From Absidia repens (Eukaryota; Mucoromycota; Mucoromycetes; Mucorales; Cunninghamellaceae): a stretch of 64,000 nt of DNA. Position 1 is the first letter of the stretch. The number at the start of each line of letters is the position of its first letter. The position numbers and the translations under genes were made by a program. A model generated the notes under the pieces. The model saw nothing but the letters and a program-made list of their open reading frames with translations, was not told the DNA's origin and ran no database searches. Below are positions 49,840-60,765 of this stretch, piece after piece. The DNA is taken from positions 1,364,001 to 1,428,000 of the forward strand of contig MCGE01000009.1 of NCBI GenBank assembly GCA_002105175.1, read 5' to 3'.

Positions 49840-50230
49840 TTGTCACCCATGCCACTTCACACTTTGGCGGTCAACCAAGTGAAAATCAGCCAACCTCCGA
49901 TTTAAGTACTCTGCAGTACTGCCTGGTGTGAGGCAATGCTCAGCCTGCGTCTGAAAAGTACGTTTGTCTGGGGCCTTTGGCAAAAGTGTGGCTCAGTTGC
50001 ACGTCCCTAAAACGCTTTTTGGGTAGCTATGTTGATTTTCAGATATATAGAAGGCCTGCTCGGTGTGAACAAGAGCATAATAGGTAAATTTTTCATATGT
50101 GTCGTTCGTACATGTGGGCGGAAGACAATTCCAAACGAATGTATGTGTATTGTTGAACGATGGGCCTCGCGTAGAGGCGGTTGTTATGGTTGCTTTGCGG
50201 CCTTGGATAGAAATGTATGTTTCTGGGAGG
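49840..50230. repeat. Diverged second repeat, copy A
   Basis: Segment from CAGTACTGGGCATTG to about 50230. The part from about 50050 (GGCCTGCTCGGTG ... ACATGTGGGCGGAAG) resembles 51505-51590 (GGCATGCTCGGTG ... GCATGTGGCCAGGAAG). No intact ORF. It may be a fragment of an older mobile element. Confidence 0.4.
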
Positions 50231-50604
50231 AAGTGAGCTAAAATATATTAACTTGGATGCATTCTACCTGCAAACCTGGTTTTGTTTTGGTTCTTCAGGC
50301 ATTTAAATATACCATGCTTTATTGTACCGCTACTGTGTCATATTATTATCATTCGGTTTATTTTGTATTTGATAATTATGTAAGCAGTCTAATCAGAGCG
50401 TAATCTATTCTATGGTAAGTGGTGTTAATTAATCTACGTAGAATTGTTCTAAAGGAAGCCCAAAGCCTTCATTATAGGAGAAGCACTATAATGCTGTTTC
50501 TTAGTTGTGATTCCCGCTGTCAAGAGAGGGGGACCCCATGTCCATGATGCTGTATGGTGCTTTTTGTACTCACCCACCGTCCCCCCCCCCGGAACCAAAA
50601 ATCA

Positions 50605-50935
50605 TTTCAAATCCCGCCCACGTGGGTTTTATTTACTGTATTTTTTCGCTTTCCCTTCCTGACAATTTCTCTTTTTTCCTTTCATTTTTTCTTCACCATT
50701 CGACTTCTATGAGGCTACGACGATCTTACATTAGGGTTAGGACAATTTAGAAGGGCCTTCAGTTTAGGGATTACAAGATGCATGGGGAAGCCCTTTCATT
50801 TTCGATTCAGGATTTGGAACCATGACTAGTTGGCTTTTTGGAGCCTCCATTAGCTTAGTTTAGTTTTAGTTTGGTTTAAACTTGTTATAGTTTGCATCTG
50901 TATCTAAATAAAATATGTCTCTTTTTACATATGTC
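50605..50935 (+). repeat. Dispersed repeat family, copy 7 (core)
   Basis: Plus-oriented; ATCCCGCCCACGTG with CACGTG at 50619-50624, GACGATCTTACATTAG, inverted-repeat arms with a paired change (GAAGGGCCTTC / GGAAGCCCTTTC), and AATAAAATATGTC near 50907. Extension to about 51240 with CTTAGATTAGTGTTGCCCATTC-type subunits. Confidence 0.88.
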
Positions 50936-51409
50936 GATTAAAAGTATCGCGCCAGTCTCTCTCATTCTTTGTACAAGGGATCCATTTTTCCACCGCCTAT
51001 CCCCCATTAGATTAGTGTTTGGCAATTTTAATTTTCCCCACGATACTCCTTCAGTGTTTATCATGCCTTGTATAGTCTAATTAATCCCTTTTTACAATTG
51101 ATCCCTTAGATTAGTGTTGCCCATTCTTCAGATCTGCCAATAGTCTCCCTCATGCTACCTCTAATAGATCCATTAACTTGAATGAACCGCACACTTTTAG
51201 ATTAGTATTTACTGATAAGGCCACTTGATTTCAAATGTGGTCTTATTCCTGGTCGACATAATAATAAAGTTAGGTCATTCCGTTAGCGTGGATGTCAGCA
51301 TACTTCAGAGAATTTTACCTGCTTTCTAGCTACATAATAGAATAAAATAAAATACCCATCAGTTGGGAGGTGTGAGTGATGTCATTGTATACTATAACTA
51401 TTATTTTAC

Positions 51410-51600
51410 ATTGTATTGGAAAGCTGGTTGGGTGTTAGAGATGGTATTATTAACGGCCTGTTCCAAATTTGAACGGCTAGCCAGGTACTTTTTAAGCAGT
51501 ATCGCGGGCATGCTCGGTGAGGGTAAGGGATAAATTGATAAAATGTTTTATGAGAGTCGACCGTGCATGTGGCCAGGAAGCCAATCCAAGTGGATATTGA
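51410..51600. repeat. Diverged second repeat, copy B
   Basis: Partner of the 49840-50230 segment; the similarity is clearest from GGCATGCTCGGTG to AGTGGATATTGATT. Followed at 51668-51718 by a 51-bp T tract. Non-coding. Confidence 0.4.
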
Positions 51601-51665
51601 TTTACTTAATTTGAAGTGAAGAGTGAACACCCACTGTTCGATTCATTTACTATCAACGCATTCAA

Positions 51666-51667
<2 letters not shown>

Positions 51668-51718
<51 letters not shown>
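51668..51718 (+). repeat. Poly(T) tract of 51 bp
   Basis: Longest homopolymer in the window. It could be the poly(A) tail of a retroposed element on the minus strand or simple slippage. Assembly length is unlikely to be exact. Confidence 0.9.
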
Positions 51719-51719
<1 letters not shown>

Positions 51720-52228
51720 TATTCTGAACTGCAGGTTTCTTTGAGTCTGATAAAAAAGAAATATACTGGATTTCTCCAAGTGTTAGGTGAATGTATACTC
51801 TACAAATGTCACTTGTCAGAAAATTGGAGAAGAGGATATGTTGCTATGAAAGATTAGCGGAACATTCTATGATAAGATCAAAAAGTTTCAATAGCTTTTT
51901 AAAATGAGGACAAAAACAAGTGTATAATGACAACAAAGGTAAAGAATCTTTATTTCAGAGGATATCTTTATTCAAATAATATATAAAAAGGGGTCAAATA
52001 AAAATTTGTAAAAAGGCAAGGAAGCCTCTCACTTGAAACAATTTAGAGAGGCAACCAATAATAAACAAAGAGGGAGAGGGAGATAGAACGACTAAACTAG
52101 TAGTATTCGCGGTTTTGTGATAGTAGAGAAGAGTAGACAAACGGGGAGCTGGGGTTCAAAAAGACAATAAGAGCAAGAAAGGTGATATATAAAAGTCATA
52201 ATATGAAGTTAGCATGGGCCAATTTGCT

Positions 52229-52628
52229 TTACAGTTGAATTTGATTGCGGGAGTTGTAACGATGGACTAACGATTGACAGGAGCAGAAAGCCAAAAAGCA
52301 GGCATACACAATAGCGGCAGAGAAGCAAGCCTTTGCAGTCGCTGCTGGGTCAGCAGGGTCTGTAACAAATTCGGTCAGGACCTCCACTTTGGCATCAAAA
52401 GCAAATCCTAGTGCAAGCTTCGTCATAGTTGGTGTAGTTGTTATTGAAAACGATATCGGATATTCATATAGGAAAGTCGGTGACAGCAACACCAGGAAAA
52501 AAAAAATATGTTTGTTAGTGCGAGAGTCAATGAGGTGGTAAGCTATTGAAACTTACAAGAAATAGGATTCCGAAGACAGATAAAATACTACAACAAGCAG
52601 CATTCCCCGGGCTAACAAAGGTTTTCAT
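52229..52628 (-). CDS. RNASEK: V-ATPase Vo subunit f (RNASEK / yeast Ypr170w-b family)
   Basis: Small two-helix subunit of the V-ATPase membrane sector. Two exons, 52628-52557 and 52417-52229; 86 residues, against 85 in yeast. Helix 1: MKTFVSPGNAACCSILSVFGILFL; helix 2: AKACFSAAIVYACFLAFCSC. The connecting loop ends DPADPAATAKAC, matching the yeast DPEDGPAVA motif. The acceptor of the single intron is a weak ACGAAG; the apparent CACTAG four codons further would break the frame. Divergent from WDR83, with about 390 bp between them. Confidence 0.85.
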
Positions 52629-53016
52629 GGTTTTTTTTTTTTTCGAAATAATCGAAAGGAAAAAAATCACAAGTGCGCTGAAACTGAAACTATAGAGGGA
52701 AAAAATGCCTTGAGTATATCGGCCAATCAGTGTTCGTCATTTCTCGATCTACGTGGTTGCCAGGGCTTGAGAAAAGAGAGAAAATGTTTGAACACTCGTC
52801 GAACACAAACGAAAAAGCAAAATCGATATCAAAATCAAGTATCCTTCAGCCTATTATAAAATATCTTTTCTTCATGTTGCCGCAACTCACAACCGACGGG
52901 GTTTGAAAGTAGTTTTTATGAAAAAATCGGGTTCGCTATTTCTATTTTTTTTTTTTTTTTTACAGCGACGTCGTATTCATTACACCTTGTACACATATAT
53001 ACCTCAATCACTTAGA
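52629..53016. promoter_or_regulatory. Shared upstream region of Vo-f and WDR83 genes
   Basis: 388 bp between divergent start codons, with T/A tracts close to each ATG and a CTACGTGG element near 52751. Nothing else assignable. Confidence 0.4.
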
Positions 53017-54159
53017 ATGTCATATCCAACGCATTGCAGCAAAAACTTTGTTGGACATAGAGGCCCGATCAACACCATCCGTTACAACACCTCAGGGCAG
53101 TACTGTATATCTGGTGGCAAAGATCGCAGTGTGCGGCTATGGAATCCCGGGACAGGCTTACAATTACATTCTTTTGACAATCATGGACGTGAAGTACTTG
53201 GTGTTGCTGTGTAAGGATATCTATATAAATGCGGGCAGGATAAATTGTACTATAACTAAAGCTCATTTCCAACCTTTTTATCAATTTAGATCGTCTGACA
53301 ATGCAAGGATAGCAAGCTGTGGCGCCGATAAAGCAGTTATATTATGGGATGTCAGTACGGGTGGTGTTTTGCGAAAGTTTACTAGTCATTGGGAACGTGT
53401 AAATGCGGTCGATTTCAATCAAGATGGATCTGTCATAGTGAGCGGTAAGTGATGATGTTGTGACACGTTGAAAAACGGGAATATGTTTTAATTTTGTATA
53501 TCTTGATGGTGGTAAATAGGTTCTTTTGATGCTACAATACGGATATGGGACTGTCGATCGTCGAATTTACAAGCCATTCAAGTCATCGAAGGGTGCAAGG
53601 ATAGCATCATGTCACTTCAAGTCAAGGATAAAGAAATCATTGCGGGATGTGCTGATGGAAGGCTACGAACGTATGATATAAGACAAGGGAATTTATATGA
53701 AGATTATATTGGGTGTAAGCACAGTAAAAAAAGAAATAATGGTCAAAGGAGGGTGAGAGGATTGGGAAGGGATTATTGCATGTATACATGGTTATTAACT
53801 ACGTTTTTTTAGCACCAATCACATCTGCCAAATTATCAAAAGATAGCAATTGCATACTAATAAATACTATGGACAGTAAGATTCGAATGATGGACAAATC
53901 AAATGGAAATTTACTCAACACTTTTAAGGGGCATCAACAAGAGAAATACAAGATTGAATCAGCATTTTCGTATGACGACGCGTTTGTACTCAGTGGATCA
54001 GAGGATGGACATATCTATGTATGGGATGTATTGGAAGGTGCCCTTGTGCGGACTTTGAAGTCACATACGGGAATTATCTCTTCTGTGGATTGCCATCCTT
54101 CTCAAGCGTCTATGGTGTCTGGCGGCGACGATGGAGAAATTAGAGTGTGGAATCATTAG
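53017..54159 (+). CDS. WDR83: WD-repeat protein WDR83 (MORG1)
   Basis: Seven-bladed beta-propeller; WDR83 is a spliceosomal C-complex component and MAPK scaffold in animals. Four exons: 53017-53210, 53290-53444, 53520-53714, 53813-54159; 296 residues, close to human WDR83 (315). Blades are visible as FVGHRGPINTIRYN, GGKDRSVRLWNPGTG, SCGADKAVILWDVSTG, SGSFDATIRIWDCRS, GCADGRLRTYDIRQG, SGSEDGHIYVWDVLEG and SGGDDGEIRVWNH. The central YIGSPITSAKLSKD and TFKGHQQEKYKIESAF blocks match the human YVGSPIT / YKGHKNQEYKL signature, which separates WDR83 from generic WD proteins and also fixes the third splice junction. Confidence 0.94.
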
Positions 54160-54834
54160 CTAGTATTGATAGTTTAGTTAACTTTTTTTAAAATGACTAT
54201 CTTTGTTATTGTTGCTTTATGCTATCTTTAATAAAAAACCATTTGTCCTATTATTACTATTATCCTCGTACTGTTTTTGTTGTGTTTGTTGGATCTATAA
54301 TATCGAAAAAATAGAACTACCAGATACAATTTTGGTATTTTAACCACTGAAAGTTCATATTTTTGACTGACGGTCGCCACCTTTGTCACTAACGATAATG
54401 TATGATGAAGATGGCAATAAAAGTATACGCATAGTGATCGATCCTTGGAAAACAAATAATAGACTTAATATTAGCCATTTTTATGCATTTATGTGTGCCA
54501 AAAAAGAATCAAGTCAAAAAGGCAGATAAAGTACGGTTTTGTACAATCATATTTTTTATTGATAGTAGGTGTAAAAAATAAAATACAGATAATAGTGACA
54601 AATGCAAACGCTACAAATTCGACGGATGTGTGTATGTGTGTATATGTGTAGAGATTAAATAATACAAAAGGGACAAATAGTAATATCTATATATATATAT
54701 ATAACGAGAAGAAAGTAAATTGGTAAAGTACAGGAAGAAAAGAAAGGAAAAGTAATTTTCTAATGTTGATTGAGATTTTTGATGCAATATATACTACGCT
54801 AGGATGCTAGGTGGACTCTTCATTCAGGATACTG
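54160..54834. other. Convergent 3' flanks
   Basis: Between the ends of WDR83 and a minus-strand gene. Contains AATAAAAAACC after WDR83, a TGTGTGTATGTGTGTATATGTG microsatellite near 54627 and a (TA)n run near 54690. No gene. Confidence 0.4.
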
Positions 54835-55699
54835 TCACCATAGATCACCAAAACCACCATGATGTTCTTCCTCTAATTCTATCTGAGGATTCTGATAAAA
54901 AAAATGTATGTGGAGGAGGTTAACAATATTCATTTTTTTGTAAGGCTGCTTTTACCTGACAAAGCTCCCATTCCGTTAGTACGCTGTAATCCTTGATAGT
55001 GCCTGTTTCTAACATATCGACCAATTCTTCTATACCAGGTTCGTTTTCTTCTTGACAATAATGAAGGTGTGATTGATGATGGTGAGTATGACTATGTTGA
55101 ACAGATGATGACGACGACGACGACGATGATGATGATGATGCTACGGATGATCGTCGATGATGGAAAGATTGTTTGGGCAAAGATCGTCGTCTAAGATGTG
55201 ATGGTCGCTGATTTGCTTCAAGGCGTTGTTTTTCAGCTTGCTGCATTCTAATGACAAAAGAATCGTTGTACTGCTTCATTTGTCTCTGAAGTTCGTCATA
55301 GGCTTCATGTCGAAGTGTTGATAGATAGATAGGGTCAGCTTCAATAAAGTCTCCTTGTATTCCATTGAGACAAGTACTACTCGCGTTACTATTGCTGGTC
55401 AGGCTAATGTTCTTGTTGTTGTTAGCACTGCATAAATCATGATACTTCTTTTTCGCCGGATATGAATGGTGATAGTGGTTCTTTTCCTTGATGGTCTAAA
55501 AGAGAAGAGGATAGGAGCAAGACGTCGATGAGTTGGTTGATAATCATGTAGAAACAAATGAAGTGTAAACATGTACCTTTTTTACTGATAATGCTGACGT
55601 TTTTCGAAAAAGTCGGTTGGTTTTACTCAGTGTGGGTTTCTTTATTGAATCATGTGGGTGCCTGCATAGTGATGAATTTTGGGGATAGGATCGCTTCAT
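54835..55699 (-). CDS. Hypothetical Ser/His-rich protein with coiled coil (239 aa)
   Basis: Three exons, 55699-55577, 55495-54956, 54891-54835, all in phase. The basic N-terminus (MKRSYPQNSS ... SKTNRLFRKTSALSVKK) is followed by a helical stretch DPIYLSTLRHEAYDELQRQM-KQYNDSFVIRMQQAEKQRLEA (probable coiled coil, about 92-130). Next is an RRRSLP / HHRRSSVA Arg-Ser segment with possible PKA-type sites, S12 and a His-rich patch. The acidic C-terminus has GIEELVDMLETGTIKDYSVLTEWELCQ, then EEEHHGGFGDLW. I do not recognise a family. It is divergent from the next gene. Confidence 0.7.
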
Positions 55700-55857
55700 G
55701 GTCGTGTTGTTTTGGGCCGAGGAAAAAAAAAAAACGGAAGGGACGCGAAAAGCGCAATCCCTAATACGAAAAAAGTCACATGTGTATTTGAGTTTAAAAT
55801 ATTTTTCCCTCACATCTGGAAAAAAAATCCCTCCTTGTTCTTTAATATCACGAAAAC
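55700..55857. promoter_or_regulatory. 158-bp divergent intergenic region
   Basis: Separates the start codons of two unrecognised genes. A-rich on both flanks; contains GGGACGCGAAAAGCGCAATCCC, an imperfect palindrome with an ACGCGA core resembling an MCB-like element. Role inferred only from position. Confidence 0.4.
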
Positions 55858-57688
55858 ATGGCCGATTTTGACGACGATGAGTACTTCGGCTTTCGTTGCA
55901 CACCTCTGAATCGCCCACCATTAGATTCCAATAGACTGGACACTTCAAAAAAGGAATACAAAAGCACCAATGACGAATACGATAGAAAACCCGCAACGAC
56001 TAAAATATCAAAAGGGAAAGGAGTTACTTTTGAAAGTGTTCAATGGCAAACACCTGAACATCCTGTACGTAAAGAGAAAATAAGTTGCAGTAGTATTAGT
56101 AGTTTGATGTACTAAATAATTTAACATTGTTATTTTATAGATTACTCTTGCTCTCTCACCAATATCACCCTTCACTCCTCCCGATAATCAACAATATCAG
56201 CAAAAACAGCAACAACCATCACGATCCTTTATCAATGTCAATACCCTCTCACCTGAACTTACTGGACCACAAACCGCAATATCCACCTCACCACAAATTG
56301 CACCGGACAAGAACATAACCGGTAGTACTTCTGTAATATCTGATGACCCTTTTACAGGTAAAATAAAAACAATCAAAATCAAAGTATCAAAACTATTTCC
56401 ATTGACTATCATCCATACTATCATTTAGCCAATGTTCCACCAAGCACACGTCCTACTTATGAAGACTATACATTGGTCAAATCTGAACTGCCGCAAATGG
56501 ACCCAATACGTCAACTAGCGCTCACGCTTTTACAACAAAATGTAGCTCAACACTATTCTGTACTGAATTTGGCCGATAATGGCGACGAGGCTGTTCAAGC
56601 TGAACTGACGCGGAAAAACAACGGTAAGCATAAATGACAAAACTATACCTTTTTATTTACGCATTTTTATTTTTATTAGTCCAATGGGTTTGTCAACAGA
56701 TAATAGAAAAGCTATCCAATCGTGAACGGACTCCAATTGGCAACCAAGATGTGGTAGGGATCCTCTCTCCCTCTCTCCCCCTCTCTCTCTCTTTTTTTTT
56801 TTTTTTATTCCGCTTCTCTCTTCCTTTTACTGATTAATCTATTTACCATTTTCTTAATAGGATGATTCTGTATTCACATATGCGCCGCCCAATCCAAAAA
56901 ACGAAAGGAATGTGGAGAAGATACGACAATACAAGCAACTTTATTCTGCGTTAGTATATAGATCAAAAAGTTATAGTTTGGAATAGTTATATTAACTATT
57001 TTATTTGATTAATAGATTGGAAAAAGAAGCCGAAGAACGAAAACAGGCCATATTTTATATCTATACATACCATGCTAGATTTCATGATTTACAACGATCA
57101 ACATATGACGGGAAAACGATTAATCTTGGATCATGTACCGACTATATCGACTCAATGGATAAGGATCAGCAAGATTTTATTGGATCTTATCAGCAATGGA
57201 AAGACGAAAACAATAGCGACGGTGACGACGACGATGGCGCTTCTATCGCCTCCCTCTCTACAGACTCAACATCACTACAGAAACTCGTGCTTCAGAAAGG
57301 TCGGGCTGTAACGGAACTGCGACAACAACTCAACTTCGCCAACGAACGTCAAAAACAGGCTGGGAAACTGGGAGACCGTCTCTTAGCGGATATATCAACA
57401 AGGTTGAAACAGAAAACACTAGGCTTCCCATCCATCAGCAATCCAATGGAAGATGTCGATGACCCAATACTTCGGACAAGTCAACAACCATCAATATCAT
57501 CACCACTGCCACCATTAACATCATCAATATCATCACCACAATCCGCAAATATTCATGTGACCGATATCGAACGCCTCGCCGAAGCACAACGAATGAAGAA
57601 ACGACGTTTATTAGGGTTAGTGAATGATGTTGAAATGTATGGTAAAGCAAACTTTGAGCTCTTCCAAACCATGTCTAAACTCAAATAA
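55858..57688 (+). CDS. Hypothetical helical protein (484 aa), possible coiled-coil structural protein
   Basis: Six exons: 55858-56064, 56141-56357, 56429-56623, 56680-56753, 56861-56949, 57016-57688. Acidic N-terminus MADFDDDEYFGFRCTPLNRPP, then a GVTFESVQWQTPEHP segment and Pro/Gln/Ser-rich linker. A globular helical region starts at about 145 (STRPTYEDYTLVKSELPQMDPIRQLALTLLQQNVAQHYSVLN split over helices; VQWVCQQIIEKLSNRERTPIG). Long coiled-coil helices follow: YKQLYSALEKEAEERKQAIF and SLQKLVLQKGRAVTELRQQL onwards, ending in RMKKRRLLGLVNDVEMYGKANFELF. The layout recalls kinetochore or cytoskeletal coiled-coil subunits, but no diagnostic motif supports a name. Confidence 0.8.
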
Positions 57689-58334
57689 ATTATATTTAAA
57701 CATTTACTCGCATATTGACCTGTCCTTTTTTGCACATGATTATTTTTGCTGGTTGTGTTGACTGTTGCGTGGAATTGACTTTTTATGGCTTTGCTTTGTT
57801 TTCTAGTAGTGGGGTTTTTATGGGATTGGGGGCATTACGGTATTGGTTTGTTTTTTCATGGAATTGGTTTATGGATCGGGATTTTTTCTTACTAGCCATA
57901 CTATCGCGTTATGGGCATGGCCCGGGGTGTAGCCTACATTGTACAGCAAGTTGTCGCTCAGAATCGGTCGCAAAAGATTACATTTAGTTGTTATAGATAG
58001 TATCATGACATTCACTCACTTTTTTGAATAAAACCCATTTCATTTTTATCATTCATTTGCTTCCGTTGCTTGTTTTTATTTGCCGTTGTTGTATTTGCTT
58101 ATTACCTCTCTATGTATGCTTGTCATTGTCTACAACAAGGACACACAATAACGATATCAACAGGAAAGTGAAATCGCATCCTTACTGTGTGTAATGTCAT
58201 TATTCTTATGTGTGTATACGTGCTATGTTAGGCCTCGTGAAACCGTCTTTTGTGGAAGGTTTACTCGAAATGAAAAAGGTTATCGAAAAAAAGAATAATG
58301 GTCAGAGTTGCAGTTCAGCGACGGGCCACAAAAA
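57689..58334. other. 3' flank and intergenic DNA
   Basis: GT-rich sequence with an AATAAAACCC signal near 58026. Short open frames only. Leads into the repeat cluster. Confidence 0.4.
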
Positions 58335-58745
58335 CATTTCAATCCCGCTCACGTGTATTTTATTTTATCTCGTTTTATTTTTTTCGTGCTCTCTTTCTTT
58401 TCATTTCTTTTTTCCCTTCTGTTCTCCTCAATCGTTATAACTTCTTCGAGGTTATGGTGATCTTAGAATAGTGTCAGGATTAGTTTAGGAGAGGTTTCAG
58501 AAAAGTGATTACAAGATGCATGGGAAACCCTTTCATTTTAGATTCAGGATTTGTAGTCACCATTGCATGCATTTTTGGAGCCCTTCATTAACATTTCATA
58601 ATTTGGTATTTATATCTAAACCAGCCCCCTCCCCCCGCCTCGCCCCTGCTCGGCCCCACACCCAAAAAACTCATTTAAAAAAATTATATATACATATAGT
58701 AACAAAAATTATTAAAATTTATTCAAATAAAATGAGTGGATGGTT
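58335..58745 (+). repeat. Dispersed repeat family, copy 8 (core)
   Basis: Plus-oriented; AATCCCGCTCACGTG with CACGTG at 58350-58355, TATGGTGATCTTAGAATAGTG, CTTTCATTTTAGATTCAGG, and a TCAAATAAAATG block near 58724. A C-rich insertion (about 58625-58665) separates the arms from the AATAAA end. Confidence 0.8.
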
Positions 58746-58844
58746 TGCATTAAAAAGTAATTGACTTCAGCACTGGGAGCATTCATTTCAAAAAAAGAGG
58801 GTATTCCACAAATAACTCCCTTCAACAGCTAATTATGAGAAAAA

Positions 58845-59185
58845 AAGAAGGCGGTGGCAATATTTATACTCCGCATAAGTTTTTTTTATTTATCATGTCG
58901 TTTCCCTTTTTCTCATTCTTTCCCACCTTTTTTTTTTTTTTTTCATGAAATGATGATCTTGGATTAGTATTAGAATTTGAATAAGGGGCATTTTAGAAAA
59001 ATGCAATACAAATATCATGGGGAAACCCTTTCATTTTGGATTCGTGATTTGGGACCGCCGTTAGATTAACCTCACCATAGCACAACTGAACCACCAATAG
59101 TTTAGTTTAATGTTAGTTTGTCATAGTTTGTAACTACAGTAGCTACATCAATAAAATATGCTAGTCTCTTTTTATCATTAGTCTA
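58845..59185 (+). repeat. Dispersed repeat family, copy 9 (core)
   Basis: Plus-oriented, directly after copy 8. CTCCGCATAAG replaces the usual CCGCCCACGTG. It keeps ATGATCTTGGATTAGTATTAG, GGGGAAACCCTTTCATTTTGG and CAATAAAATATGC. Extension-type sequence reappears from about 59640 to 59930 (AATAAAATATGCC, CCGTTAGATTAGAGTTGACCG). Confidence 0.75.
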
Positions 59186-60454
59186 TCTGTGATACATTTA
59201 CTTTGTTTCTTTTATCGAATGGGTATGCATGAACATAGAAAAAGAAAACAACTGGGACGTGTGCGTGTGTGTGAAAAAGAAATGGGTTGGGTACTAAATA
59301 GACTTCGTCCACCACATTGATTGGTGGAAAGAGATATAACGAAGTGGGTTATATAGGGTCTTAGCTCATTTTCAGCGAAAACTGATATTTTGCATGGTTT
59401 ACAAATAAATCGTTCTGGGTGATTGTGCCTCAGTAGGGTGCAGGAGTAATAATGTCCTCTAATTTAGCAGTTTTATTCTCAGAGCTAACTTGGAAGAAGG
59501 AGAAAACTGGAAGAATTGATTGGTGGAAAAGAGAAATAGAGGGGTGGGATTGGGTAGAAAGGCGGCAAAAAGCAACACCGTTTTAGCACTAGTAAGTTAG
59601 CTGGGCTTTAAAAATCTGATGACACTTTATATTTAATACTGTTCAATAAAATATGCCTTTTCTTTACCTACTTTAAGGAAAATGTGCCATTAGCCTCCCT
59701 CATGTGGAGTAGATTCGTCCCATTAGATTAGTGTGGAAGTTTTTAAGAATCAGTAAAAGATATCCATTTATGATTTTTCTCATGTCTTGTCTGCCTTACA
59801 CAGTGTATCAAATCCTTTTTCTACAACCGCTCCGTTAGATTAGAGTTGACCGTTCTTCAGATACCCTTAAAAGTCTCACTCGTTCTACACACATCAAATG
59901 CCTTGTATAGTGTGGTTTTGATGAGCGTTGCTGGCGTGGGTTCTGCCTGGGAATATTTCATTAGGCGATCTTGTGGAAAAAAAAATCAGTTTGAAGCATT
60001 CAAAGTCGGTCGATGTCTGAACTTTTGGACGGAGGGGCGTGAAATTGATATGGTGATTTTCTAAAACTGGTAGTGTTAAACAAAACCGCTTCATTTATAT
60101 CACATGTAATTGTAAACACGTCGGCATATCACCTGAGACATACTCGTAAAAAAACCAACTAACGTAGTGACGCTGGCTACCTTAAAATTCTCCCTCCAAG
60201 CGTCATAGAAATCATTGTCGTCTAAGGCATGATACAGCATGTAATTTATATCTTTGCGTAGAAAGAAAAACGAAAGGTAAGGTCGTGTAAAAGTATGCGA
60301 GTGACCAAAAGTACATTTATTATTCCAGAACAAAAGTAGTTAACAATAATCAAACGTGAGGACGGTTGATGGTGGTAAAAAAAAAAAAAAAAAAAATGCA
60401 TAAGACATGGGATAGACTCATGCTCATGGGACATTTTTCATTTTAAAGTAAGTA

Positions 60455-60765
60455 AAAGTAGGCATATTTTATTTAGATACAGATACAAACTATGGACAAA
60501 TTAAACTAAACGAAGACTAAACTAAGCTAATGGTGGCTGTAAAAAAGCCAACTAATGGAGCCTTCAGATCCTAGATCCAAATGAAAGGGTTCCCCATGCA
60601 TGTCGTAATCTTTGTTCTGAAACCCCTTATAAACTAGTCCTAAAACTAATACAAGTTCACCGTAATTTCAAACAGGCTTCGTTGGTGGTGAAAAAAAGGA
60701 AAAAGAAAAAGAAAAGAGAGTACAATAAAAAAATAAAGTAAAATCATGTGGGCGGAATTTGAAAT
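60455..60765 (-). repeat. Dispersed repeat family, copy 10 (core)
   Basis: Minus-oriented, facing copies 8 and 9. CATGTGGGCGGAATTTG at 60745-60761 replaces CACGTGGGCGGGATT; arms ATGAAAGGGTTCCCC and CTGAAACCCCTT are present, with a TATTTTATT block near 60465. Non-coding. Confidence 0.85.

Noticed and set aside
49618..51080. Short ORFs in the repeat block (60-75 aa)
   Set aside because: Located in dispersed-repeat sequence, with no conserved motif and no consistent splice context.
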